From NCBI RefSeq assembly GCF_900291985.1, contig NZ_LT985980.1, forward strand, positions 1,142,001 to 1,206,000: a DNA stretch of 64,000 bases, given 5' to 3'. The position numbers and the translations under genes are program-made. Below, one piece after another: positions 8,582-16,497 of this stretch. The DNA comes from Lysinibacillus timonensis (lineage in GTDB: Bacteria; Bacillota; Bacilli; Bacillales_A; Planococcaceae). Every line of letters starts with the position of its first letter. Position 1 is the stretch's first letter. The notes under the pieces are model-generated. The model was not told the origin of the DNA and made no database searches. It saw only the letters and a program-made list of their open reading frames with translations.

Positions 8582-9592
8582 TTACTTCTTCACTGATTTC
8601 ACAGATTGACGTGTTTCAATACGATGTGGAATAATAACAGACTTATCATCTATCGTTTCTTTATTCATAATTTTTGTTAGTAATCGCATTGACACCGCAC
8701 CAATGTCATAAAGAGGAAACACTACGCTTGTTAGTCGAGGTCGCACCATCCTTGCAAGCTTAGAATTTTCAAAGCTAATCACTTCAATATCCTCAGGTAC
8801 ACTTTTCCCCTGATCTTGCGCTCCATGGATGATTCCGATTGCTAATTCATCGCTGCCTGCAAAAAATGCTGTTGGAGGATTTTCTAATTGATTAAAGGTT
8901 TCCCACGCTTCAATTCCACTATCATATGAGGCATCATCCGAAATAATCAAACCCTCATCAATTTCAATATTTGCATCTTGCAATGCTTTTTTATAAGCTT
9001 CCAATTTATATTTTGAGTTTATTGTGTATGAAAGCGGTCCAGACAAAAAGGCAATTCTTTTATGTCCATTATTAATAAGAAGTTGGATAGCTTCATATGA
9101 AGCTTGGAAGTAATCAATATTGACTGAAGGGAATTTATTTGATTCGTCAACAGATCCTGCAAGAACAATAGGTACTGGAGAATGTTCCATTGACTGTTGT
9201 AATCTTTCTGTGACAGCATCACTCATCATAACAATACCATCTACTTGTTTACCTAACATTGTATCTAGTAATGTTAACTCTTTTTCCTCATTTTGGTCAG
9301 AGTTAGCTAGGATAATATTATAGCTATACATTGTTGCGATATCTTCGATTCCACGAGCAGCTTCAGCATATATATTATTCGATATATCTGGAATAATAAC
9401 TCCTACAGTTGTCGTTTTTTTACTTGCTAAACCTCTTGCAACTGCGTTTGGCCTATATTCTAATCGTTCGATAACTTCCAATACTTTTTTTCTTGTAGAT
9501 GGTTTAACATTTTGATTTCCATTAACTACACGTGATACTGTTGCCATCGAAACATTTGCTTCACGTGCTACATCGTAAATTGTTACAGTCAA
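8582..9592 (-). CDS. ccpA: Catabolite control protein A (CcpA)
   Basis: CcpA is the LacI-family global regulator that binds cre sites with HPr-Ser-P. The 336-residue protein (334 in B. subtilis) starts with the DNA-binding helix-turn-helix [21 protein letters not shown], a hinge helix [13 protein letters not shown] near 53-65 and the periplasmic-binding-protein-like core beginning [17 protein letters not shown] lies in front of the start. It is convergent with acuC and separated from the upstream aroA by a MITE-like insertion. A strong cre-like sequence is found at the sugar-acid transporter promoter (35741-35754), a likely target in this window. Confidence 0.96.
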   Translation of the reverse strand: MTVTIYDVAREANVSMATVSRVVNGNQNVKPSTRKKVLEVIERLEYRPNAVARGLASKKTTTVGVIIPDISNNIYAEAARGIEDIATMYSYNIILANSDQNEEKELTLLDTMLGKQVDGIVMMSDAVTERLQQSMEHSPVPIVLAGSVDESNKFPSVNIDYFQASYEAIQLLINNGHKRIAFLSGPLSYTINSKYKLEAYKKALQDANIEIDEGLIISDDASYDSGIEAWETFNQLENPPTAFFAGSDELAIGIIHGAQDQGKSVPEDIEVISFENSKLARMVRPRLTSVVFPLYDIGAVSMRLLTKIMNKETIDDKSVIIPHRIETRQSVKSVKK

Positions 9593-9732
9593 AGGATCTG
9601 CCTCCTTTTATAGTTTATTGCTATCATCATACGACATATTCATTTACTTTTTCAATAAAAAGTACATAGGCTGTCATAAATTGGGATAATTTTTTCTATT
9701 TCCCCTAAGTTAGAAGAACTTTTTAGAAACCT

Positions 9733-9744
9733 AATCATGAAAAA
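9733..9744. repeat. Left copy of 12-bp target-site duplication
   Basis: AATCATGAAAAA at 9733-9744 is repeated exactly at 10300-10311, just outside the terminal inverted repeats of the element between them. The match extends two more bases (GA) because the element also begins with GA. Confidence 0.8.
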
Positions 9745-9825
9745 GAGGCTGGGACAGAAGTGGGAAATTACAGTTCATCTTTCATTTTAGATTGTACTTT
9801 TTGGCTATGTGATCGTTCGTTTCCG

Positions 9826-9980
9826 ATGCAAATTTTATTTGCGACGAAAGCGAAAGCGGCAGGTGCAATTTTTTTTGCACCGAAAGCAAAGCGACAGGTG
9901 CAATTTTTTTTGCACCGAAAGCAAAGCGACAGGTGCAATTTTTTTTGCACCGAAAGCAAAGCGACAGGTGCAGAATTCGC
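9826..9980. repeat. Tandem 35-bp repeat, three perfect copies plus diverged edges
   Basis: The unit begins AGGTGCAATTTTTTTTGCAC and ends CGAAAGCAAAGCGAC. Exact copies occupy 9861-9895, 9896-9930 and 9931-9965; a diverged copy precedes (9826-9860) and a partial one follows (from 9966). Each unit contains GGTGCAA and TTGCACC around six T residues, so each can fold into a hairpin. Related pieces recur at 10136-10186. Confidence 0.9.
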
Positions 9981-10135
9981 TTTCCACGGGGAAGCCTTGA
10001 GCCTCCTCGAGCTCAAGCTCTGCGGGGTCTCTGGCCAACAGGATGTTGGTCACAAAGGCGTTGCCACAGGACGTGGCGCTTTTAGCCTTTGTTCATCTAT
10101 GCTTCTACATCCCGTAGGAAGGCTTTGCCTTGCAT
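9981..10135. repeat. GC-richer core of the insertion element
   Basis: This stretch is distinctly richer in G and C than its surroundings (for example CACGGGGAAGCC and GAGCCTCCTCGAGCTCAAGC). It contains small dyads and no start codon with a ribosome site leading into a protein-like frame. It resembles the GC-rich intergenic repeats seen in many Bacillales genomes, from general knowledge only. Confidence 0.45.
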
Positions 10136-10186
10136 CGAAAGCGAAGCGACAAATTTATTTGCACCGAAAGCGAAGCGACAGGTGCA
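10136..10186. repeat. Two further copies of the CGAAAGCGAAGCGAC motif
   Basis: CGAAAGCGAAGCGAC occurs at 10136-10150 and again at 10164-10178. The second is framed by TTTGCAC on the left and AGGTGCAG on the right. These are dispersed relatives of the 35-bp tandem unit and close the repeat region on the right side of the element. Confidence 0.75.
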
Positions 10187-10299
10187 GATGCACTCTCAGT
10201 CTGCATCTCCAACGAACGACTTCCAAATAAACAGATAAGCAAATTTTTACTATATTCAAAACGCTCTGTTTGTTGAAAACTAACTTTTGTCCCAGCCTC

Positions 10300-10311
10300 A
10301 ATCATGAAAAA
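10300..10311. repeat. Right copy of 12-bp target-site duplication
   Basis: This is identical to 9733-9744. It overlaps the T tract of the aroA terminator on the minus strand, marking the insertion target. Confidence 0.8.
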
Positions 10312-10338
10312 GATGACTCAAAACTTATGAGTCATCTT
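10304..10338 (-). terminator. Terminator of aroA
   Basis: AAGATGACTCA (10338-10328 on the minus strand) pairs perfectly with TGAGTCATCTT (10320-10310) around a 7-base loop and is followed by TTTC. It lies 9 bases after the aroA stop. The MITE-like element is inserted immediately after its T tract. Confidence 0.85.
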
Positions 10339-10346
10339 CTAATTCA

Positions 10347-11432
10347 TTATGCTTTCAACTCGTATTGTTTCATGAATTTTTGAATTTCATCGTAGAAGGC
10401 ATCAAATTGTGGAATGTCCATTTGTTGTTGCGAATCTGATAACGCTACTGATGGATCAGGATGAACTTCAGCCATTACACCATCTGCTCCAATAGCAATT
10501 GCTGCTTTAGCACATGGTAATAGTAAATCGAGACGACCAGTTGAATGTGTTACGTCAACAAATACAGGTAAATGTGTTTCTTGTTTTAAAATTGGTACTG
10601 CAGATATGTCTAATGTATTACGAGTTGCTTTTTCGTAAGTACGGATACCACGTTCGCAAAGCATAATGTTTTCATTTCCTTTAGACATAATATATTCTGC
10701 AGCATGTATAAATTCATCAATCGTTGCAGCTAACCCACGCTTTAATAAAACTGGCTTATTTGTAGATCCAACTGCTTTTAATAACTCAAAGTTTTGCATA
10801 TTACGTGCACCGATTTGAATAACATCAACATAATCTAAAGCCTCTTCAATATGAGCTGGCGTTACAATTTCTGTTACAACAGCTAAACCATATTCTTCTG
10901 ACACGCGTTTAAGAACTTTCAACCCTTCTAACCCCAAACCTTGGAAGTCGTAAGGAGAAGTACGTGGTTTGTAAGCTCCACCTCGGATGAATTTCAGTCC
11001 TTTAGCCTTAATTGATTCCGCAACTTTTGCTGTTTGTTCATATGATTCTACTGAACATGGTCCGAAAATGAATGATGGTAAACCAGCACCAATCGTTTCT
11101 CCATTGATTTCAATGACAGTATCTTCTGACTTTTTCTTACGAGATACAAGTAATTCTTTCTTTTTATCTGCTTCTAGTTGTTTTAAAGCAGTTTTAAAGA
11201 TTTGTTTAAATATATAATCAACCGTCATTTGATTTAACGGACCTTTATTGTGTTCTTTTAATAGGTTTAACATATGACGCTCACGTAGAGGGTCGTATCG
11301 ATTTACCCCTTGTTTTTCTTTAATTTTTCCAATTTCATTTACTATCTCAGCTCGTTCATTAATTAGCCTTAAAATTTCTAAATTTAAATTGTCAATCTGA
11401 ATTCGAAGTGTCTCTAAATTATGCTCACCCAT
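10347..11432 (-). CDS. aroA: Bifunctional chorismate mutase / DAHP synthase
   Basis: The enzyme condenses phosphoenolpyruvate and erythrose-4-phosphate to DAHP, the first shikimate step. The N-terminal chorismate mutase domain (about residues 1-85, AroQ type, [17 protein letters not shown]) gives feedback control by prephenate and chorismate. The catalytic barrel shows [45 protein letters not shown] and the C-terminal [17 protein letters not shown]. An upstream in-frame ATG at 11489 exists, but the ATG at 11432 is chosen because GAGGAG lies 8 bases before it and the resulting 361 residues fit the B. subtilis enzyme. The divergent 175-base gap to the FtsA-like gene holds two dyads. Confidence 0.95.
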   Translation of the reverse strand: MGEHNLETLRIQIDNLNLEILRLINERAEIVNEIGKIKEKQGVNRYDPLRERHMLNLLKEHNKGPLNQMTVDYIFKQIFKTALKQLEADKKKELLVSRKKKSEDTVIEINGETIGAGLPSFIFGPCSVESYEQTAKVAESIKAKGLKFIRGGAYKPRTSPYDFQGLGLEGLKVLKRVSEEYGLAVVTEIVTPAHIEEALDYVDVIQIGARNMQNFELLKAVGSTNKPVLLKRGLAATIDEFIHAAEYIMSKGNENIMLCERGIRTYEKATRNTLDISAVPILKQETHLPVFVDVTHSTGRLDLLLPCAKAAIAIGADGVMAEVHPDPSVALSDSQQQMDIPQFDAFYDEIQKFMKQYELKA

Positions 11433-11494
11433 TCCCATTTCTCCTCTCCCTGTACCAACTCTTTCAGAAGTATAAAATTTATGGTACATTTTAA

Positions 11495-11512
11495 TATAAT
11501 AACCATATTATA
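11495..11512. promoter_or_regulatory. AT dyad in the aroA/ftsA-like divergent region
   Basis: TATAATA and TATTATA are arranged as a perfect inverted repeat around ACCA. It offers -10-like hexamers on both strands and could hold the aroA promoter. No matching -35 of good quality was found. Confidence 0.35.
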
Positions 11513-11551
11513 ATCAAATAAAACTTGAATGTCACGCATTTTAATTTAGCG

Positions 11552-11567
11552 CTTCAACTCGTTGAAG
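11552..11567. promoter_or_regulatory. CTTCAAC-TC-GTTGAAG palindrome upstream of the FtsA-like gene
   Basis: A perfect 7+7 dyad with a two-base centre lies 41 bases before the TTG start of the FtsA-like gene. Its size suits a dimeric repressor. No known consensus is claimed. Confidence 0.35.
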
Positions 11568-11607
11568 TGTGTTGTGGTATTGAATTCCTAGAAAGGACGC
11601 GATTGTA

Positions 11608-13758
11608 TTGTGTTCAAAATTGTTCGCGCTAGATATTGGTACACGATCTGTTGTAGGTATTATTTTAGAAGAGAAAAATAACCAGTTTCATGTTGCAGAC
11701 ATTCTCATAAAAGAACATAAAGAACGAGCAATGGTAGATGGTCAAATACATAATGTGCTTTACGTAGCAGACTTAATAACTGAAATTAAAGAAGAATTAG
11801 AAGCGAAATACGGACCACTTTCTAAAGTAAGTGTTGCAGCTGCTGGACGTGCCCTTAAAACAGAACAGGCTAGTATTACTGTCAATATTAAAAACCGACC
11901 AATCTTCACAGAAGAAGATATTAGCAGATTAGAATTACAAGCGGTCCAACATGCACAGGGCCAATTACTTCAACATAAGGATGATACGAAATCGAACCAT
12001 TATTATTGTGTTGGTTATTCGGTTCTTTACTATAAACTAGACGGAGAAGAAATAGGTAGCCTAGTAGACCAACAAGGAAATGAAGCTACTATTGAGGTAA
12101 TTGCTACATTTCTACCAAGAGTAGTTGTTGAATCATTGTTAGCAGCATTAAAACGAGCTAATTTAGAGATGGAAGCAATGACATTGGAGCCGATTGCTGC
12201 AATCAATGTACTAATTCCTTCAAGCATGCGAAGACTAAATGTGGCACTTGTAGATATTGGTGCAGGTACTTCCGATATTGCTATCACAAATAAAGGTACT
12301 ATTGTTGCATATGGTATGGTACCCATTGCAGGTGACGAGATAACAGAGGCATTAAGTGATTCTTTTTTGCTTGATTTTCCAGTAGCTGAAATGACCAAGC
12401 GCCAAATGCATTCACAATCCAGGATTTTTATTAAAGACATATTAGGTTTTGACCAAGAATATCCTCGTGATGAAGTATTAGAGGCTATACAACCAGCTAT
12501 AACGACATTAGCAAAATCAATTGGTAGCGAAATACTACGTTTAAATAATCATCAGCCACCTAAAGCCGTTATGCTAGTTGGAGGGGGAAGTCTTACTCCA
12601 AACCTTCCAGAAGCATTATGTAACGTATTACAATTACCTCCTAATCGTGTAGCCGTAAGAGGTATTGATGCAATACAAAATTTAACAAAGGAAGATAACA
12701 TCCCTGATACGCCTGACCTTGTCACACCTATAGGGATTGCAATAGCCGCAAAAAAAGCACCGATTCAATATATGACAGTGACCGTCAACAACCAAATCAT
12801 TCGTTTATTTGAAATGAAAGAAATGACTGTATCCGATGCTCTTTTAGCCGCAAACATAGAAGCAAAACAATTATATGGCAAACCCGGTGCGGGAATTTCC
12901 ATTACTGTAAATGGACAAGATATATTCATACCGGGAGAACATGGTAGTCCAGCTATTCTATTAATAAATGGAGAAAAAGCATCAGCGAAGTCTATCATTC
13001 AGCATGGCGATCAGATTGAGTTAATTCCAGGACATGACGGAAGAGATGCAACAGTAAAAGTAAAGACAATCGTTGACGCTGCTTTAATTAAAGAAGTAAC
13101 TATCCAGGGTAAACTATATACTGTTAAACCAAAAATTTATGTAAACCATCAGTCTGCAACACTTGAAACAGATTTAAAAGACCGAGATGTGCTTCAGATT
13201 GAAACATTTGACACTGTGGAAGACGTACTAATTGCAACCGGAAACAATGATGTTATTAACCAATGCCAAGCTTTTTATCTTATGGTTGATGGTCAACCTA
13301 CATACTTACCGGATTTTTCATCAAAGTTTTATATTAATGGTAAACCTGGAAAGCTTCAATATCCTATAAACATCGGTGATGTATTAACGATTGAAAAGAT
13401 AGAGCAACCGACTGTTCAATCTATTGCAAATCATTTAAAAGTCCCTCTAGTAGATAAGATCGTTGTTACATTCCAACATGAACAGATTGAGTTAGTTAGA
13501 AACAATTATGAGGTCCTCGTTAACGGTGTAGCCTACCAACCAAATGCGACTGTATTTAATGGGGCAGCCATTCAATTTATTGAAAAAGAAAACGGACAAA
13601 ACAAATGGATTTTTCAAGATGTCTTTAGATTTTCCAACTGGCAATTACCAACAAATTTCAAAGGACAATTTCAAATTTTGAAAAATGATGCACCTTCATC
13701 ATTTGATACAGAAATTTTCGGTGGTGATCGATTAGAAATCGTTTTACTTAATGATTAA
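11608..13758 (+). CDS. FtsA/PilM-like actin-family protein with long C-terminal extension
   Basis: The N-terminal 390 residues are an actin-fold ATPase of the FtsA/PilM group: phosphate-1 loop LDIGTRSVVGII (residues 8-19), an SHS2-like insert with VAAAGRALKT, phosphate-2 VDIGAGTSDIAI (near 216) and the adenosine motif VGGGS (near 322). FtsA usually ends near 420 residues; here about 320 more follow, built of repeated beta-rich pieces with I-VNGQ / I-INGK and L--GD-IEL patterns that look like beta-grasp units. No FtsA membrane-targeting amphipathic tail is evident. The start is TTG with GAAAGGA 10 bases upstream. It is not the standard ftsA of the ftsAZ operon. It may act at the envelope or division site, but its function is unknown. 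Confidence 0.75.
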   Translation: MCSKLFALDIGTRSVVGIILEEKNNQFHVADILIKEHKERAMVDGQIHNVLYVADLITEIKEELEAKYGPLSKVSVAAAGRALKTEQASITVNIKNRPIFTEEDISRLELQAVQHAQGQLLQHKDDTKSNHYYCVGYSVLYYKLDGEEIGSLVDQQGNEATIEVIATFLPRVVVESLLAALKRANLEMEAMTLEPIAAINVLIPSSMRRLNVALVDIGAGTSDIAITNKGTIVAYGMVPIAGDEITEALSDSFLLDFPVAEMTKRQMHSQSRIFIKDILGFDQEYPRDEVLEAIQPAITTLAKSIGSEILRLNNHQPPKAVMLVGGGSLTPNLPEALCNVLQLPPNRVAVRGIDAIQNLTKEDNIPDTPDLVTPIGIAIAAKKAPIQYMTVTVNNQIIRLFEMKEMTVSDALLAANIEAKQLYGKPGAGISITVNGQDIFIPGEHGSPAILLINGEKASAKSIIQHGDQIELIPGHDGRDATVKVKTIVDAALIKEVTIQGKLYTVKPKIYVNHQSATLETDLKDRDVLQIETFDTVEDVLIATGNNDVINQCQAFYLMVDGQPTYLPDFSSKFYINGKPGKLQYPINIGDVLTIEKIEQPTVQSIANHLKVPLVDKIVVTFQHEQIELVRNNYEVLVNGVAYQPNATVFNGAAIQFIEKENGQNKWIFQDVFRFSNWQLPTNFKGQFQILKNDAPSSFDTEIFGGDRLEIVLLND

Positions 13759-13793
13759 TACAAAACTTCATTTTTATTACTTTTGTACTCAAA

Positions 13794-13838
13794 AAAGGTT
13801 GGAAACAAATGGACTTACCATTCGTTTCCAACCTTTTT
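13794..13838. terminator. Bidirectional terminator between the FtsA-like gene and ytxH
   Basis: GGTTGGAAAC-A-AATGG pairs with CCATT-C-GTTTCCAACC, followed by TTTTT on the plus strand and preceded by A residues. The genes are convergent here. Confidence 0.85.
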
Positions 13839-13839
13839 A

Positions 13840-14274
13840 TTATATCGATGAAGGGCGTGCTGCTTCTGAATTCTCAAGTCCTTCTTCTAGTTCATTTTCT
13901 ATTAATTCTAATGGTTCTTCTCCTTCAGCAGATACTGTACCATCATCAAATACAGTAGGAACCTTTGGCGATTTTGACTTTACTTTGTCAACTAATTGAA
14001 CTGTTTTTTCCTTAGCAGTTGTTGAAAGTTCTACCCCTTTCTCGCGAAGTGTAACAGCTTGACTTGCTACATCGCTTCTTAAATCCTTCCCTGCCTTCGG
14101 TGCAAGCAATAACCCAACTGCAGCACCCACAATACCACCTACAAAAGCTCCTATAACAAAATCTTTCACATTCAGCGTCTCCTCTCTATAAATTGGATCA
14201 ACTGCTCCTATATAAGCTTGTGGTAAATTTGCTTGGTTTCTTACTTCATTATAGTTCGGTTTTTCAGTCGTCAT
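13840..14274 (-). CDS. ytxH: YtxH-family general stress protein
   Basis: The 144-residue protein has one hydrophobic glycine/alanine-rich membrane segment (about 37-60, FVIGAFVGGIVGAAVGLLLAP) followed by the YtxH-type motif PKAGKDLR and an amphipathic, probably coiled-coil stretch, then an acidic tail. In B. subtilis ytxG-ytxH-ytxJ form a stress operon read by sigma-B and sigma-H. Here ytxG precedes it by 62 bases, but no ytxJ follows: the next gene is convergent. A role at the membrane under stress is known only in outline for the family. Confidence 0.85.
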   Translation of the reverse strand: MTTEKPNYNEVRNQANLPQAYIGAVDPIYREETLNVKDFVIGAFVGGIVGAAVGLLLAPKAGKDLRSDVASQAVTLREKGVELSTTAKEKTVQLVDKVKSKSPKVPTVFDDGTVSAEGEEPLELIENELEEGLENSEAARPSSI

Positions 14275-14336
14275 AATAAATATCCCCTTTCCATTTTTTC
14301 AATTGGTTGTATTCGAAAAATGGTTTTAGCTTGTAG

Positions 14337-14759
14337 TTACTCTTTAGGTGCCTTTCGGTGTTTCCATTTTTCAGCTAACTCTATTGCGACGTTCCCCCAT
14401 TGTACAACTTGAGCAATTTTTTCTTCATTTTTATCAACCTCAGTTGAAATTGTTGTCGCAATTTTATCAATCGAATTATTTAATCCGTTTACAGATGTGC
14501 CAATATTTTTCACAGCATCTACTACCGAATTTAGTTTTTCAGATTTTTGAGCAATATCGTCTGCCAATGTATTGGTTTTTTCAAGTAAAGAAGTCGTTTC
14601 ACGTGTAATACCTTCCATTTGCTTTTCAATCCCTGATGCAGTTCCGGCAATACTATTTAATATGTTTTTTAACGAAAACAGTGTCATTCCAATGCTAATG
14701 CACAATATTAGAAAGGCTATTGCTGCAATTAAAGCTGCAATATATAATATGACCTCCAT
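14337..14759 (-). CDS. ytxG: YtxG-family DUF948 membrane protein
   Basis: This 140-residue protein has an N-terminal transmembrane helix (about residues 4-27) and then a long helical region with heptad-like spacing (SLLEKTNTLADDIAQKSEKL, followed by VDAVKNIGTSVNGL), typical of DUF948. GGAGG precedes the ATG by 8 bases. It is the promoter-proximal partner of ytxH. The biochemical role is not known; membrane-anchored coiled-coil proteins of this type are linked to general stress in Bacillus. Confidence 0.85.
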   Translation of the reverse strand: MEVILYIAALIAAIAFLILCISIGMTLFSLKNILNSIAGTASGIEKQMEGITRETTSLLEKTNTLADDIAQKSEKLNSVVDAVKNIGTSVNGLNNSIDKIATTISTEVDKNEEKIAQVVQWGNVAIELAEKWKHRKAPKE

Positions 14760-14829
14760 GTAGTTAAACCTCCAGTAGCTAGTTAAATATAAATTTCGAC
14801 AAATGTAGTATGAAATCCTTCTAATTTTG

Positions 14830-14861
14830 AAAAAACAGCCTACCTATTAAGATAAGCTGTC
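14830..14861 (-). terminator. Terminator of murC
   Basis: On the minus strand ACAGCTTATC pairs with GGTAGGCTGT (with G-U pairs) and runs into TTTTTTC. It lies about 50 bases after the murC stop. Confidence 0.65.
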
Positions 14862-14910
14862 AAATTGTAGGCAGTCATTTTGTAAACAGTAATATTTCTG
14901 TAACTATCAA

Positions 14911-16212
14911 TTACTTATTTAAAGTTTCTTCGAATGCCTCTTGGAATTTATGGACATCCCCTGCACCCATAAATAGAAATACTGCATTTTCATGTTGCTT
15001 TAATTCATTTACCGTTTCAAGCTGAAGAAGTTTACAGCCCTCAATGAGATTAGCCAAGTTTTCGATTGACAAATTTCCGCTTTTTTCTCTTGCAGAACTG
15101 AAAATATCACATAAGTAAATTTCATCTGCTGCGTTTAAACTGTCAGCAAATTGTTGTAAAAAGGCTTCTGTACGACTAAATGTATGCGGTTGGAAGATTG
15201 CCACAAGCTTACGTTCAGGGTATTTTTGACGTGCAGATTGAATTGTTGCTCTTATTTCTGTTGGGTGATGGGCATAGTCATCTACAAGTACATTGTTACC
15301 AATTTTCGTTTCAGTAAACCTTCTTTTCACGCCAGAATAAGTGCTTAATCTTTCTTGGACTAAATTAGCTGGAATCCCTTCATAGTGAGAGAGTGCAATA
15401 ACTGACAGAGAATTTAACACATTATGGTCCCCGTATAACGGTATAGTAAATGTATTAAAATACTCATTACGTACATAAACCTCAAAAGTAGTGCCTTTTG
15501 TTGTTTTCACAATGTTTCTTGCTGCAAAGTCATTTTGAGTACCAATTCCATAGTAAACAACCGGTACATTAGCTTGTATTTTTTGCAGATGATCATCATC
15601 ACCACATGCAATAATTGCTTTTTTCACTTGTAGTGCTAATTGTTGAAAGGCACTATAAACATCCTCGATATTTGCAAAATAATCAGGATGATCAAAATCA
15701 ATATTCGTCATGACAGCATAGTCTGGTTGATATGCTAAAAAATGTCGTCGATATTCACAAGCTTCCATTACGAAAAACGATGCATCATTTTTTCCTGAAC
15801 CTGTTCCATCTCCAATCAGATAAGATGTAGGCATAAAACCGCCTATCACATGACTCATTAGACCAGTTGTAGATGTTTTACCATGTGCGCCAGTTATCGC
15901 AATGGAAGTATAGTTTTTAATATAATCTCCTAAAAATTTATGATATCTAATCACTTCTACACCAAGTTCTTTTGCACGAACAAGTTCTGGGTGATCATCT
16001 GGAAAAGCATTACCTGCTATTACTGTCATTCCTTGTCTTATATTATCCGGATTAAATGTTAATATTGTAATATTTCGATCTCTTAATGGCTTTTCAGTAA
16101 AGTAAAAAGTTTCAACATCTGAACCCTGTACCTGTTCACCCGAGTCAAATAATATTTGAGCTAATGAACTCATACCTGAACCCTTAATACCTGTAAAATG
16201 ATAAAATGTCAT
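14911..16212 (-). CDS. murC: UDP-N-acetylmuramate--L-alanine ligase MurC
   Basis: MurC adds L-alanine to UDP-MurNAc in the cytoplasm, the first peptide step of peptidoglycan synthesis. The 433-residue protein shows the N-terminal UDP-binding [14 protein letters not shown], the ATP loop [12 protein letters not shown], the central DFDHPDYF block, HYEGIP and [10 protein letters not shown], all MurC hallmarks. GGGAGG lies 9 bases before the ATG. It follows sftA on the same strand across 285 bases containing the sftA terminator, so it likely has its own promoter. Confidence 0.96.
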   Translation of the reverse strand: MTFYHFTGIKGSGMSSLAQILFDSGEQVQGSDVETFYFTEKPLRDRNITILTFNPDNIRQGMTVIAGNAFPDDHPELVRAKELGVEVIRYHKFLGDYIKNYTSIAITGAHGKTSTTGLMSHVIGGFMPTSYLIGDGTGSGKNDASFFVMEACEYRRHFLAYQPDYAVMTNIDFDHPDYFANIEDVYSAFQQLALQVKKAIIACGDDDHLQKIQANVPVVYYGIGTQNDFAARNIVKTTKGTTFEVYVRNEYFNTFTIPLYGDHNVLNSLSVIALSHYEGIPANLVQERLSTYSGVKRRFTETKIGNNVLVDDYAHHPTEIRATIQSARQKYPERKLVAIFQPHTFSRTEAFLQQFADSLNAADEIYLCDIFSSAREKSGNLSIENLANLIEGCKLLQLETVNELKQHENAVFLFMGAGDVHKFQEAFEETLNK

Positions 16213-16469
16213 ATTGTAAACCTCCCGGGATTCTTCACTTGACCCCTATGATGAACTATTGTAATTATAAGGAAATTTCAAAAAAATAATTACAAAAACC
16301 TATACCATTATAGCACTAAATTGGCAAAACTTTAAATGTAGCTTTGTTATTAGTTTGCCTATTATTTCCCACATTTATAAACAGTTTTTACCCGTTTTAA
16401 GAAAACTGTTCATAACGAACCCCTCATGATAAAAATTCAAAAGATAAATTAATCACTTTCTGATTTCTA

Positions 16470-16497
16470 AAAAAATGAGAGGGTAATTCCCCCCTCT
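16470..16497 (-). terminator. Terminator of sftA
   Basis: GAGGGGG and the matching CCCTCTC arm form a stem next to the sftA stop codon, followed on the minus strand by ATTTTTTTAG. The remaining bases up to murC (16213-16470) show no gene. Confidence 0.7.

Larger units (their letters stand above)
9745..10299. mobile_element. MITE-like non-autonomous element, 555 bp, with 16-bp terminal inverted repeats
   Basis: Gaggctgggacagaag at 9745-9760 and cttttgtcccagcctc at 10284-10299 form terminal inverted repeats matching at 15 of 16 positions. Outside them lies an identical 12-bp direct repeat. The interior has no credible gene: apparent long reading frames exist in several frames on both strands only because a 35-bp unit free of stops is tandemly repeated. 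The insertion lies precisely in the T tract of the aroA terminator, and joining the flanks across one copy of the duplication restores a normal terminator tail. GAGGCTGGGACA palindromes are common intergenic repeats in several Firmicutes; the transposase that would move this copy is not in the window. Confidence 0.7.

Noticed and set aside
9861-9965. Could the three equally spaced repeats be a CRISPR array?
   Set aside because: The copies are directly adjacent with no unique spacers, and no cas genes are in the window.
9760-10305. Several overlapping reading frames on both strands (for example 156 and 82 codons) in the aroA-ccpA gap
   Set aside because: They arise from the stop-free 35-bp tandem repeat, are open in many frames at once, give repetitive arginine/lysine-rich products and lack ribosome sites.
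11608-13758. Standard cell division FtsA
   Set aside because: Its length, its long beta-rich tail and the lack of a neighbouring ftsZ speak against it.
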